Of a DNA stretch of 64,000 nt, positions 1 to 9,346 are shown piece after piece. The position numbers were made by a program, and so were the translations under genes. The stretch's first letter is position 1; the number at the start of each line of letters is the position of its first letter. The stretch lies in contig NZ_PJJL01000069.1 of assembly GCF_002929505.1 (NCBI RefSeq), positions 169,829-233,828 on the forward strand. The letters are read 5' to 3'. The notes beneath the pieces were generated by a model, which was not told the DNA's origin, searched no databases, and saw nothing but the letters and a program-made list of their open reading frames with translations. This DNA comes from Cryobacterium sp. Y57. GTDB lineage: Bacteria > Actinomycetota > Actinomycetes > Actinomycetales > Microbacteriaceae.

Positions 1-7
1 AGGTCTT

Positions 8-592
8 ATGACTGTTGATTCCGCCGGAGATCTCGCGCCGCCAGCCCCTGCCAGCAAGGAGGAGCTGCTTGTTCAAGTGGCCCGTGGCGATCAATCGGCC
101 TTCGGAGAACTGTATGACCAGATCGCCCCGCGGGTGCTGGGCCTAGTCAAGCGTCTGCTGGTTGACCACGCGCAGTCGGAAGAAGTGACTCAGGAGATTT
201 TTCTGGAGATCTGGCAGTCGGCCGCACGGTACGAATCATCGCGTGGTGGTGCAAGCACCTGGATTCTCACCATGGCACACCGCCGGGCGGTCGACCGAAT
301 CCGCTCGTCACAGGCCGGACGTGACCGCGATACCAAAATTGGAATCCGTGACCTGGCCGTTGCCTACGATCACGTGGCCGAAACCGTTGAAGTACGAATC
401 GAACATGAGAGGGTGGAGAAGGCGATGACTCGATTGACACAACTGCAGCGTCAGGCTGTCAGCCTCGCGTACTACGGCGGGCTGAGTCACAGCGAGGTCG
501 CCGACATGCTCCAGATTCCTTTGGGCACCGTGAAAACACGGCTCCGCGATGGGCTGATCCGCCTGCGCGACGAATTGGGCGTGGCATCATGA
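8..592 (+). CDS. sigK: ECF RNA polymerase sigma factor, SigK type
   Basis: This 194-residue protein directs RNA polymerase to a stress or envelope regulon. A region-2 helix set is seen around residues 30-100 (LYDQIAPRVLGLVKRLL, then AEEVTQE-like SEEVTQEIFLEIW and STWILTMAHRRAVDRIR). A C-terminal region-4 helix-turn-helix lies around residues 140-190 (QAVSLAYYGGLSHSEVADML, then GTVKTRLRDGLIRLRDEL). Length and layout fit SigK-type ECF factors. The stop overlaps the start of the anti-sigma gene by 4 bases (ATGA), so the two should be translationally coupled. The promoter is cut off by the window edge. SigK is chosen because the partner is RskA-like. Confidence 0.88.
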   Translation: MTVDSAGDLAPPAPASKEELLVQVARGDQSAFGELYDQIAPRVLGLVKRLLVDHAQSEEVTQEIFLEIWQSAARYESSRGGASTWILTMAHRRAVDRIRSSQAGRDRDTKIGIRDLAVAYDHVAETVEVRIEHERVEKAMTRLTQLQRQAVSLAYYGGLSHSEVADMLQIPLGTVKTRLRDGLIRLRDELGVAS

Positions 593-1521
593 GCCGCAGC
601 GACGAGCAGAACCCCGCCGATCTTGCCGGCGCTTACGCCCTGCACGCCCTCGACGCCGACGACATGGCTATTTTCGAAGCGCATCTCGCCGAATCCAAGG
701 AAGCGCGCATCGAGGCTGCTGAGTTGACGGACATCGCGGTGGCCCTCGGCCTCGCCGTGGCACCCGTGCAGCCCTCGGACGCCGTCAAGGCCAACCTCAT
801 GGCGATGCTCTCGTCAACGCCGCAGCTTCCACCACTGCCCGCATCGCGGACCACGAGTCCCTCCGCGATGGATGTTGCCGCCGCCGATCCGGGAGCATCT
901 CCCGCCGGTCCGTCGGTCGCGACGGCAACGCCGGGGACCGAAGGTCCTGCCGCAACTGGTGCGGGGACCACCGCCGAGCCGCGACCGGAATCTGACATCC
1001 ACTCCGGCAACGCTTCCAGCACGCCGCGCCCATCGACGGCGACCGAGCGGGCCCAGGCTCGCTGGTTCAAGCGACCGTCGCAGTTCATTCTGGCCATCGC
1101 GGCTGCGGTCGCCCTATTCGTCGGCGGTATATCCCTCGGCCAGGCGCTCAACAGCAACGAGTTCAAGTCGCAGCAGGCGGCCAGTCTCGCGCAAATCAAC
1201 GCAGCCAATGACTCTCAGCGCGCTGCGACCACCACCGTTGACGGTCAGGAAGTCACTCTGGTCTGGTCTAACACGCTCGGAATCTCCGCGCTGTTGGTCG
1301 ACAACCTGCCCGCGCTGCCCAGTGACCAGGACTACCAGTTGTGGTACATGAACGATGGCGATGCGACCTCGGCGGGAACCTTCGATTCCAGCGGCGACGG
1401 CACGGTCTGGCGCGTGCTCGATGGCACGATGCACACGGGCGATCAGGTGGGCGTCACCGTCGAACCGACCGGTGGCTCGGACCAGCCCACCAGCAACCCG
1501 ATCGTTGCTCTCCAGAGCTAG
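589..1521 (+). CDS. Membrane anti-sigma factor, RskA family
   Basis: This 310-residue protein should hold the upstream sigma factor at the membrane. The N-terminal 75 residues resemble an anti-sigma K domain (ADLAGAYALHALDADDMAIFEAHL). A long Pro/Ala/Thr-rich linker follows (about residues 80-155), then one transmembrane helix (about residues 166-185, FILAIAAAVALFVGG). An extracytoplasmic RskA C-terminal domain ends the protein (DYQLWYMNDGDATSAGTF). Known RskA proteins are released by regulated intramembrane proteolysis; that this one is cleaved the same way is inference. The linker is longer than in compact family members. Confidence 0.85.
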   Translation: MSRSDEQNPADLAGAYALHALDADDMAIFEAHLAESKEARIEAAELTDIAVALGLAVAPVQPSDAVKANLMAMLSSTPQLPPLPASRTTSPSAMDVAAADPGASPAGPSVATATPGTEGPAATGAGTTAEPRPESDIHSGNASSTPRPSTATERAQARWFKRPSQFILAIAAAVALFVGGISLGQALNSNEFKSQQAASLAQINAANDSQRAATTTVDGQEVTLVWSNTLGISALLVDNLPALPSDQDYQLWYMNDGDATSAGTFDSSGDGTVWRVLDGTMHTGDQVGVTVEPTGGSDQPTSNPIVALQS

Positions 1522-1524
1522 CTG

Positions 1525-1561
1525 GCTCGGCATCCGCTCACCAGAGTGCGCGGTGCCGAGC
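1525..1561 (+). terminator. Hairpin after the sigma/anti-sigma operon
   Basis: An 8-bp perfect stem (GCTCGGCA at 1525-1532 with TGCCGAGC at 1554-1561) begins 4 bases after the anti-sigma stop. There is no clear T-tract, so this is a weak terminator candidate. Confidence 0.4.
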
Positions 1562-1595
1562 ATTCTGGGACTGCTTGGCAAAGTAGGCTCGGGAC

Positions 1596-2483
1596 ATGAG
1601 ACTGCCTTTCACTCTTTTGATCGACCCTGTGCCCGCTGACTCACTGCAGCAGGACTTCGACATCACGTTCCACGAAATGGACTCGTCCGCCCCGGCTCTG
1701 CGCGTGGGAGAGCTCAGCACCCAGCGCGGCGATGGAATCTTCGAAACCCTCGCCGTCGTCAACGGCCACCCGCAGGAGGTTGAGCCGCACATCACCCGGT
1801 TGCGTAACTCAGCCCGTATCTGCGAGCTGCCGATGCCGAACGTGCAGCAGTGGCGCGCTGCGATCGCGTACGCGGTCTCGCGCATTCCGCAGCGGGGTGA
1901 AATCGCGCTCAAGTTCGTGCTCAGCCGCGGCGTCGAGCACGGTCCGGCACCGACAGCCTGGCTGCACGCGGTCGCCGCGGTGGACTTCAGTACTGTGCGT
2001 GCGAACGGCGTGCGCGTAATCACCCTCGACCGCGGCTATCCGCGTGGCGTCGCCGAGCGAGCCCCCTGGCTGCTGATGGGCGCGAAAACGCTCAGCTATG
2101 CGGTGAATATGGCGGCAATTCGCGAAGCGCGCCGTCGCGGCGGCGACGACACCATCTTTCTCACCACGGACGGCTTCGTCATGGAGGGACCCACCTCGAG
2201 CGTCGTGCTGCGCCTCGGCGGTGAGTACGTCACGCCCGCGCCGAGCGGCGCCATTCTGCACGGCACCACGCAGCAGAGCATGTTCGACTACCTGCGCGCG
2301 CAGGGTGCGTCGGTACAGTATCGCGATGTCACCGTCGAGGAACTTCGCCAAGCGGATGCCGCCTGGCTCGTCTCCAGCGTGCGCCTGGCCGTATCCGTTG
2401 TCGCCGTCGATGGCGACCCGTTTCCGGCCGATCAGACGTTCACGCATGCCCTGAACGCGTACCTGCTGGCACGTACGTCTTAG
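1596..2483 (+). CDS. pabC: Class IV aminotransferase, aminodeoxychorismate lyase-like
   Basis: This is a PLP-dependent fold-type IV enzyme of 295 residues. If it is PabC, it converts 4-amino-4-deoxychorismate to p-aminobenzoate and pyruvate for folate synthesis. The probable PLP lysine is in MGAKTLSYAVN. The family EGPTSSVV segment, whose Glu contacts the pyridine nitrogen, follows about 30 residues later, with a GTTQQSMFDYL helix near the C-terminus. D-amino acid and branched-chain aminotransferases share this fold, so PabC is the best guess rather than certain. It stands alone with no folate genes beside it. The ATG lies about 75 bases after the anti-sigma gene. Confidence 0.75.
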   Translation: MRLPFTLLIDPVPADSLQQDFDITFHEMDSSAPALRVGELSTQRGDGIFETLAVVNGHPQEVEPHITRLRNSARICELPMPNVQQWRAAIAYAVSRIPQRGEIALKFVLSRGVEHGPAPTAWLHAVAAVDFSTVRANGVRVITLDRGYPRGVAERAPWLLMGAKTLSYAVNMAAIREARRRGGDDTIFLTTDGFVMEGPTSSVVLRLGGEYVTPAPSGAILHGTTQQSMFDYLRAQGASVQYRDVTVEELRQADAAWLVSSVRLAVSVVAVDGDPFPADQTFTHALNAYLLARTS

Positions 2484-2605
2484 CGGTGATCGCGGCATCC
2501 GATGGTGGGGAGTGGCGGGAAGGGGGGCGGCATCCGTTTGCGGACACCCTCGAATAGGGCCGACGTGCCGCGCCCAGTATGCTCTGGGATGACCGAGAGG
2601 AATAC

Positions 2606-3916
2606 ATGAGAATTTCTGTCATTGGATGTGGCTACCTGGGCGCCGTGCACGCGTCGGCCATGGCCGAACTGGGGCACGATGTCGTCGGAATCGACGTCGA
2701 CGCCGCGAAGATCGCCCAACTTGCCATCGGCAAGCCCCCCTTCTTCGAACCCGGACTTCCCGAGGTTCTCATGTCAGCTATGAACAGTGGCCGGCTGCGC
2801 TTCAGCACCGACATAGCGGACGCTGCCGGCTCGAAGGTGCACTTCATTGCCGTGGGTACTCCGCAAAAACCCGGCGGTTACAGTGCCGACCTGCGCTATG
2901 TGGATGCCTCGATCGAATCGCTCCTTCCGCACCTGTCCGACGGCGATCTCGTCGTGGGCAAAAGCACGGTGCCGGTGGGAACGGCCGCGCGCCTCGCCGA
3001 GCTCATCGAAGCCGAAAGCGGCGCGTCGCTGGCGTGGAACCCCGAGTTTCTCCGCGAGGGATTCGCCGTGCAGGACACCATCAGCCCGGACCGGCTGGTC
3101 TACGGGGTCGCCCCCGGTTCACTGGGCGAGCACGCCACAGAGCTGCTCAACGAGATCTACGCCACGGCGCTCGCCGCCGACACCCCCCTGGTCATAACCG
3201 ACTACGCCACCGCCGAACTCGTCAAGGTCGCCGCAAACGCGTTTCTCGCGACCAAGATCAGCTTCATCAATGCCATGGCCGAGATCGCCGAGGTCACCGG
3301 CGCCGATGTGACGCAGCTGGCGGATGCCATCGGTTACGACGGACGTATCGGTCGTCGCTTTCTGGGCGCCGGCGTTGGTTTCGGCGGCGGCTGCCTGCCG
3401 AAAGATATCCGCGCCTTCACCGCGCGCGCTGAAGAGCTAGGACGCGGTGAGTCCGTGGCCTTCCTCAAGGAGATCGACAAGATCAACCTGCGTCGCCGTC
3501 AACGTGTGGTCGATCTCACCGTTGGTGCGCTCGGCGACGCCGTCTACAACGCCAAGGTCGCGGTGCTCGGCCTGAGTTTCAAGCCACACTCCGACGACGT
3601 GCGAGACTCACCGGCGCTCGATGTGGCCGTGCAGTTGCGTGGCCTCGGGGCCGACGTCGTGGCGACCGACCCGCAGGCCATCGATAACTCGAGGGCGCGG
3701 CATCCGCAGTTGCAGTATTCACCATCTCTCGAAGACACCCTGCAGGGAGCCGACGCCGTCGTGCTCGTCACCGAGTGGCCCGAGTTCAGGCATCTCGACC
3801 CGGTGTGGGCCGGTTCGCTCGTGAAATCGAAGACGGTGATCGACGGTCGCAACGCCCTCGACCCTGCGGCCTGGCGTGCTGCCGGCTGGACCTACCACGG
3901 TCTCGGTCGCCCGTAG
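2606..3916 (+). CDS. UDP-glucose/GDP-mannose dehydrogenase family protein
   Basis: This 436-residue NAD-dependent enzyme should oxidise a nucleotide sugar such as UDP-glucose to the uronic acid, a precursor for surface polysaccharide. It has an N-terminal Rossmann motif (VIGCGYLGAVHASAMAELG), the NPEFLREG substrate segment, the catalytic cysteine in GVGFGGGCLPKDI, and a C-terminal UDP-binding domain (VAVLGLSFKPHSDDVRDSPAL). The ATG at 2606 is preferred over the in-frame start at 2579 because GAGAGG lies just upstream and the protein then begins directly with the Rossmann strand. It is separated from the main glycan cluster by several genes but probably supplies it. Confidence 0.9.
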   Translation: MRISVIGCGYLGAVHASAMAELGHDVVGIDVDAAKIAQLAIGKPPFFEPGLPEVLMSAMNSGRLRFSTDIADAAGSKVHFIAVGTPQKPGGYSADLRYVDASIESLLPHLSDGDLVVGKSTVPVGTAARLAELIEAESGASLAWNPEFLREGFAVQDTISPDRLVYGVAPGSLGEHATELLNEIYATALAADTPLVITDYATAELVKVAANAFLATKISFINAMAEIAEVTGADVTQLADAIGYDGRIGRRFLGAGVGFGGGCLPKDIRAFTARAEELGRGESVAFLKEIDKINLRRRQRVVDLTVGALGDAVYNAKVAVLGLSFKPHSDDVRDSPALDVAVQLRGLGADVVATDPQAIDNSRARHPQLQYSPSLEDTLQGADAVVLVTEWPEFRHLDPVWAGSLVKSKTVIDGRNALDPAAWRAAGWTYHGLGRP

Positions 3917-3946
3917 TCTGAAGTGTCGTCCTCGATGTGATGCGGT

Positions 3947-4029
3947 CTGGGCTCACGTTATGCACGTGGGCCCAGGCACTCCACGATGCCGATTGAGGTT
4001 CTGCGCCGGGACCGTGGGGCGCAGAACCT
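3947..4029. repeat. Two consecutive strong hairpins downstream of the dehydrogenase
   Basis: Hairpin 1 pairs 3947-3958 with 3964-3975: 12 bp including one G-U pair, with a 5-base loop. Hairpin 2 pairs 3996-4007 (AGGTTCTGCGCC) with 4018-4029 (GGCGCAGAACCT): 12 bp perfect with a 10-base loop. Neither is followed by a T-run. They lie between convergent genes and could act as a bidirectional transcription barrier or be a REP-like repeat. Confidence 0.7.
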
Positions 4030-4126
4030 GGGCTCGTTCCGATCTGGCTTCGGGGAAGGCGCGTCGCGGCCCTCACGCGGATGCCGCCCGTATGGCCGCT
4101 GCCGCGGGCCCTGCTACTCGCGCCCG

Positions 4127-4636
4127 CTACGGTTTTGCGGCTCGTCGCCACGGCGGTATGGCGAAGAGCGCAATCTGGCTCACGAGAACGACGACAGCGG
4201 CAAAGATGGCGCCAAGATGCACGTTCAGCGGGCTCCCCGCGTACATAGTGACTCCGACGAAGAGCAAGGCCAGGGCCAGAACTGCCAGAGACACCCAATT
4301 CTGCCGCCGCATGCCCATCAGAACCAGCGCCGCCGGAACGACGTACAGCATGATGCTCGCAACATTCATGGCGTTGACCATCTCCACCAGGGGTCCAAGG
4401 GGCACGCCGTCGAAAATGGTGCGATAAAACATGGCCGCGCAGTGGAAAGCCAAACCGACAACGCCGCTCACGAGCAGAACGGCATCGACTACCGACAGTC
4501 TGACCGCGCGCCGGGCCAGCGGGAGCTGGGGCACCACTAGCCGCGCCAGCAGAATGAGAGCGGATGCCCCGGCCAGCGTGAACGCAAATGCTGAAGTCAC
4601 GCCGCGCCATCCATGGTCACCGAGCCGTGTGCACAT
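4127..4636 (-). CDS. Small multi-pass membrane protein, function unknown
   Basis: This is a hydrophobic protein of up to 169 residues with four or five predicted membrane helices (for example AFTLAGASALILLARLVV, VVDAVLLVSGVVGLAFHCAAM, VASIMLYVVPAALVLMGM, LAVLALALLFVGVTMYA and AAVVVLVSQIALFAI). No recognised family motif is visible. The start is uncertain: a GTG at 4600 would remove 12 hydrophilic residues and start just before the first helix. It is convergent with the dehydrogenase and follows the zinc-ribbon gene on the same strand. Confidence 0.65.
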   Translation of the reverse strand: MCTRLGDHGWRGVTSAFAFTLAGASALILLARLVVPQLPLARRAVRLSVVDAVLLVSGVVGLAFHCAAMFYRTIFDGVPLGPLVEMVNAMNVASIMLYVVPAALVLMGMRRQNWVSLAVLALALLFVGVTMYAGSPLNVHLGAIFAAVVVLVSQIALFAIPPWRRAAKP

Positions 4637-4694
4637 GGTTGAGCACTGGTTCGAACATCATTCCATGTCATGACTAACTCCGAGTCTTTACGGC

Positions 4695-5039
4695 TTAGCC
4701 GAAAAGGTCTCCGAGCCAGCTTTCCTTCTTCTTCGGGCGATAACCATCCCGATGGTCGCGGTCGCGATCACGATCATACCCGCGGTCGCGGTCGTGGTCA
4801 CCGTACTGTGGAGCCCGCGTGCGAGCATCCGGATACTGCTGTTGCGGGGGTACAGCGACAATCACCGGTGCCGCGTTGGCGGCCGGCGCTGCAGCCGCGA
4901 ATTCCTTTTCAGCGCGATCAATGATCTTGTCAAGCTCACCGCGGTCGAGCCAGACTCCGCGGCATTCCGGGCAGTAGTCAATTTCTACACCGCTACGTTC
5001 GCTCATCACGAGGGTGGCGGAATCGGTTGGGCACTTCAT
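4695..5039 (-). CDS. TFIIB-type zinc-ribbon protein with an Arg-Asp-rich tail
   Basis: This 114-residue protein has one N-terminal zinc ribbon with two Cys knuckles (MKCPTDSATL with one visible Cys, then IDYCPECRGVWLDRGELDKII), matching the zf-TFIIB family of small bacterial proteins of unknown role. An Ala/Pro linker follows, then a low-complexity tail of alternating Arg and Asp (DRDRGYDRDRDRDHRDGY) ending KKKESWLGDLFG. The ATG at 5039 is chosen because GGAGG lies at the right distance upstream; the longer in-frame start at 5060 has no such site. RNA binding or phase-separating behaviour of the tail is speculation. Confidence 0.8.
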   Translation of the reverse strand: MKCPTDSATLVMSERSGVEIDYCPECRGVWLDRGELDKIIDRAEKEFAAAAPAANAAPVIVAVPPQQQYPDARTRAPQYGDHDRDRGYDRDRDRDHRDGYRPKKKESWLGDLFG

Positions 5040-5251
5040 AGGAGTCCTCCAGGACGTCATCGGTCTTCAACCCTAATCAGTGAACACCGGCTGTTGCTGA
5101 GAGCCGGGGGGAGCACGGGAGCGCTTAGCGGTTGACTGAAACTACGGCGGTAGGTTTGCCTCAGTAGTTGAGATTACGTCATAAGCTCAGAGCGTGCCCG
5201 AAGGCCGGGCCGAACACGTACCAGTTCCGAAACCCGAATCGGAGGCTATAC

Positions 5252-7465
5252 ATGTCCGTTCAGTCCAGCGTGGGGCGGCGCGAGCGCGCACCCGACCGCC
5301 CCTCTGGCGGCAAATCCGCCACCCGCACCTTCCGCGGCGACATCGAAGGCTTGCGCGCGGTCGCCGTGGTCGTGGTCGTTTTCGACCACCTGCTCGGCTG
5401 GCCATCCGGCGGCTTCGTCGGCGTCGACATCTTTTTCGTGATCTCCGGCTTCCTGATCACCAGCCTTCTGCTCAAGGAACATGCACGCACCGGCCGCATC
5501 TCTCTGGTCGATTTCTATCGCCGGCGCATCCGGCGCATCCTGCCGGTCTCAGTGCTCGTCCTGGTCGTCACCGTGGCGGTCGGATTCCTGCTGCTTCCAA
5601 GCGCCCGGGCCCTCAGCACCCTGTGGGATGGAATCTACTCGGCACTGTTTGTGGCCAATTGGCACTTCGCCGCAGTCGGCACCGACTACTTGCAGGCCAC
5701 CAACGCCGTCTCCCCCCTGCAGCACTACTGGTCGCTCGCGGTGGAGGAACAGTTCTACTTCGTCTGGCCGTTTCTGCTCATCGTCATCTTCGCCCTCGCC
5801 GGCCGTCGAGCGCTGAGCGCCCGGGTGCTGATCACGCTCGTCGCTGCGACCACCGGCGCCATCACCCTCGCCTTTCTGGCCTGGAGTTTTTTCGAAACCG
5901 CGACTAGCCCTGCCATCTCCTACTTCTCCACCGGAGCCCGCGCCTGGGAGCTCGGAATCGGCGCATTCGTGGCCGCCGCCGCGCCCGGCTTAGCGAAGCT
6001 ACCCCTTCGGGTGCGCCCGGCGATCGCCTGGCTCGGCCTTGCCCTCATCGTCGCCAGCCTCGTGCTGATCAGCCGAGATTCACCGTTTCCAGCGCCGTGG
6101 GGCATGCTGCCCGTTGCGGGAGCTGCCCTTGTGATCGCCGCAGGCGTCGGGCAGCCCGAACAGCAGTTGTTGTTCCCCCTGACCAACCCCGTGAGTCGCT
6201 ATGTCGGCAAGATCTCCTACTCCCTCTATCTGTGGCACTTTCCGGTCATGATTCTGCTCGCCACCGTCCTCGCCACCGATTCCCCGCTCTACCTGCCGCT
6301 CGCCGCCCTGCTCATGGTCGTTCTCTCGGTGTTCTCCTTTCACTACGTTGAAAACCCCATTCGTCACTCCCTCTGGCTCGAAAACTCCGTCACCCGAAAG
6401 CGAGAACAGATGCGCCGTCCCATCTCGCAGAACCGCACCGGGATCACCCCGGTTCAGGCTTGGATCGGCGCCCTCGTGGTTGTTGCTCTCGTTCTCGTCT
6501 CGGTTTCGTTCATCGCGCTGCGGGGAGGTACGCCGTCCGGCCCGTCCGCGAACTTTGCCCCGGTCGGAGCGGGAGCTGACCTGGGAGTGGAGACAACCAC
6601 CGAACCAGCCACCCTCCTGGCCACTCGGCAGGCCACCATCGCCGCGGCCCTTGCCGCAACGGCGTGGCCCGAGACCATCCCGGCGTTCGATGCGCTCGGC
6701 GACAACTCCGGCGCCCCGGAATGGGTCGACGACAACTGTCTCTCAGTCAGCGAGAAGAACGCCGCCGACTGCATCTACGGCGACCCAGCGGCGGCCAAAA
6801 CCGCGGTGCTGCTCGGCGATTCCATGGCGATCAGCTACATGCCCGCCATTCGCTCCGCCCTCGAACCGCTCGGCTACAACGTGCGGTCTCTGACCATGTT
6901 CTCCTGCCCGGGAGTGAACATTTCGGTGGCGCCCAAGAACGCCTCCGACGCCTCGGCCGCCACCTGCGACGACCATCACGCCTGGGTCTACGCTGAGGTC
7001 GCCCGACTCTCACCCGACCTCGTCATCATGTCGAGCCTGGCCGGATCCATCGTGCGCCTCGCCAGCGGAAACGAAGGCGCCGCAGCTCTCGCCGAGTGGC
7101 AAACCGCGACCGCCGACACGCTCACGGCGTTGCAGGGGGCGACCGACCGTGTCGCTGTGCTTTCACCGCCGCCGGCCAGCACCCCGTTCGCCGAGTGCAA
7201 GACCCTCACGAGCGCCCCCGCCGACTGCGTTTACAGCCCCTCAAGCCTCTACCAGAAGGTCGTGGCGACCGAGCAGGGCGCGATCGAGCAATTCGGTGAC
7301 TTCGCCCAGTATGTGAACGTTGTACCGTGGCTCTGCGTCGGCGACACGTGCCCGGCCTTCATCGCCGACACGCCGGTGTTCTTCGACGGCCAGCACTTCG
7401 TGCGTGAGGCGAGCGCCCAGCTCGGTCCGCTGCTCGCCGAGGCACTGTTTCCGCCGGCCGCCTAG
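5252..7465 (+). CDS. OafA/YrhL-type membrane acyltransferase with C-terminal SGNH domain
   Basis: This 737-residue protein should acylate (typically O-acetylate) a surface glycan. The N-terminal half is an acyltransferase-3 domain with about ten membrane helices, starting RGDIEGLRAVAVVVVVFDHL and including VDIFFVISGFLIT and the basic RRRIRRILP loop. The C-terminal extracytoplasmic part is an SGNH hydrolase-like domain: block I is VLLGDSMAISYMPA and the catalytic Asp-His pair is in DGQHFVREASAQL. The ATG at 5252 is preceded by GGAGG at 5241-5245, so the earlier in-frame start at 5168 is rejected. It is monocistronic. Confidence 0.9.
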   Translation: MSVQSSVGRRERAPDRPSGGKSATRTFRGDIEGLRAVAVVVVVFDHLLGWPSGGFVGVDIFFVISGFLITSLLLKEHARTGRISLVDFYRRRIRRILPVSVLVLVVTVAVGFLLLPSARALSTLWDGIYSALFVANWHFAAVGTDYLQATNAVSPLQHYWSLAVEEQFYFVWPFLLIVIFALAGRRALSARVLITLVAATTGAITLAFLAWSFFETATSPAISYFSTGARAWELGIGAFVAAAAPGLAKLPLRVRPAIAWLGLALIVASLVLISRDSPFPAPWGMLPVAGAALVIAAGVGQPEQQLLFPLTNPVSRYVGKISYSLYLWHFPVMILLATVLATDSPLYLPLAALLMVVLSVFSFHYVENPIRHSLWLENSVTRKREQMRRPISQNRTGITPVQAWIGALVVVALVLVSVSFIALRGGTPSGPSANFAPVGAGADLGVETTTEPATLLATRQATIAAALAATAWPETIPAFDALGDNSGAPEWVDDNCLSVSEKNAADCIYGDPAAAKTAVLLGDSMAISYMPAIRSALEPLGYNVRSLTMFSCPGVNISVAPKNASDASAATCDDHHAWVYAEVARLSPDLVIMSSLAGSIVRLASGNEGAAALAEWQTATADTLTALQGATDRVAVLSPPPASTPFAECKTLTSAPADCVYSPSSLYQKVVATEQGAIEQFGDFAQYVNVVPWLCVGDTCPAFIADTPVFFDGQHFVREASAQLGPLLAEALFPPAA

Positions 7466-7472
7466 CCGGCGC

Positions 7473-7497
7473 GATCATCCGCTCGGGCGGAATGATC
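7473..7497. terminator. Hairpin between convergent genes
   Basis: GATCATCCGC (7473-7482) pairs with GCGGAATGATC (7487-7497) with one bulged base. It lies between the acyltransferase and flavin reductase stops and slightly overlaps the latter. There is no clear T-run, so it is at most a weak bidirectional terminator. Confidence 0.4.
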
Positions 7498-8119
7498 AGC
7501 GCTCTCGCGGCCGAAATTCGCGCGGCCAGTCACTCGCGCGGATTCGCCGGATCGCCTTGACCTCGCCGATGGTTCCCCACTCGTCGAGGCCGAGGCGTGA
7601 CAACGGGCGTAGCTTCTCAATAAGCGGATGCTCTCCGTCCAGCACCATTGACGACACCGCGACATGCGTGACCTCGCCGAACACGAGCGTGCAATCGCCC
7701 AGCTCCAGCGTGGAATGGAGGCGGCACTCGATCGCCGCCGGGGACTCGGCCACCCGCATGGAGGCCACGGTCACACTCGGTTCCCGGGTGAGCCCGGCGC
7801 GGTCGAATTCGCTCTCCGCCGGCTGAAAATCAGTGCCGGTCGCGTTGACCTCTTCGAACAGCGACTCCGGCGTGAAATTCACCACGAAATCTCCGGTCGC
7901 CAAAATATTGCGCACAGTGTCCTTGACACCCACCGAGGTGAACTGCACGATGGCCGGCGAAACGGATGCCACGGTGAAGAATGAATGGGGCGCGAGGTTG
8001 TCGACACCCGTCGCCGACCGGCTCGACACCCATGCGATTGGCCGTGGCACGACGAGCGAGTTCAACAGGCGGTAGAAATCAAGACGCGGCAGATTCTCGG
8101 GGTCAAAGTCAGTACGCAC
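7496..8119 (-). CDS. Flavin reductase-like FMN-binding domain protein
   Basis: This 207-residue protein belongs to the flavin reductase/DIM6-NTAB split-barrel group that binds FMN. Typical features are RPIAWVSSRSATGVDNLAPHSFF near residues 25-50, the VSPAIVQFTSVG strand, and DTVRNILATGDFVVNF, a family hallmark. The substrate cannot be read from the sequence, and no monooxygenase partner gene is adjacent. The gene is divergent from the HAD phosphatase with about 150 bases between them, which must hold both promoters. Confidence 0.83.
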   Translation of the reverse strand: MRTDFDPENLPRLDFYRLLNSLVVPRPIAWVSSRSATGVDNLAPHSFFTVASVSPAIVQFTSVGVKDTVRNILATGDFVVNFTPESLFEEVNATGTDFQPAESEFDRAGLTREPSVTVASMRVAESPAAIECRLHSTLELGDCTLVFGEVTHVAVSSMVLDGEHPLIEKLRPLSRLGLDEWGTIGEVKAIRRIRASDWPREFRPRER

Positions 8120-8267
8120 CCCTTCAGACTAACAATTCGCGTCATCCTTCGGGTCAGCAGCGCAGCCGCTATCGCGACGAGCGCGCATGCGCCGACGCGA
8201 CCCAACCGAATTCGCCATCCATACGCCCGGCACAAGGTTCCGGCAGTCACGCCGATAGAGTGGGCTG

Positions 8268-9062
<795 letters not shown>

Positions 9063-9075
9063 GGCCCTTGCCCCT

Positions 9076-9171
9076 GCGCATAACTCCTGCAATTTTGCCA
9101 CGAGAGAAGGAGCATCCGCATAATTCCGGGGTGTTTGTCGTGGCGACCGTGAAATTGCAGGACTTATGCGC
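9076..9171. repeat. 96-bp inverted-repeat element, copy A
   Basis: The left end GCGCATAACTCCTGCAATTT (9076-9095) is matched by an inverted right end (9152-9171) with a single mismatch. A second inner inverted pair (GCCACGA/TCGTGGC) lies further in. The same outer repeat core is found again at 39927-40017. No coding capacity is evident. It could be a REP/BIME-like or MITE-like element. It is the main content of the gene-poor stretch 9036-9346; the rest of that stretch shows no recognisable feature. Confidence 0.75.
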
Positions 9172-9346
9172 GGCTCAGCCGATCTTTCGCTTTTCCACCA
9201 GCAGCACGGGAACATCCGCCGACAATCAGCCCGTCGTTATCGTCGATAGAGGCGCGCCGGCCACCCTGCAGCAGGTTTTGCAGGCCGATCCGCTCGCAGA
9301 CGACCGCCCCTAAAAACCAGTCGCGATATCATCCTGAGTTTTTCTC

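Noticed and set aside
9068..9313. Open frame of 81 codons between the HAD and acyltransferase genes
   Set aside because: It runs through the inverted-repeat element, has no ribosome site and no protein-like pattern.
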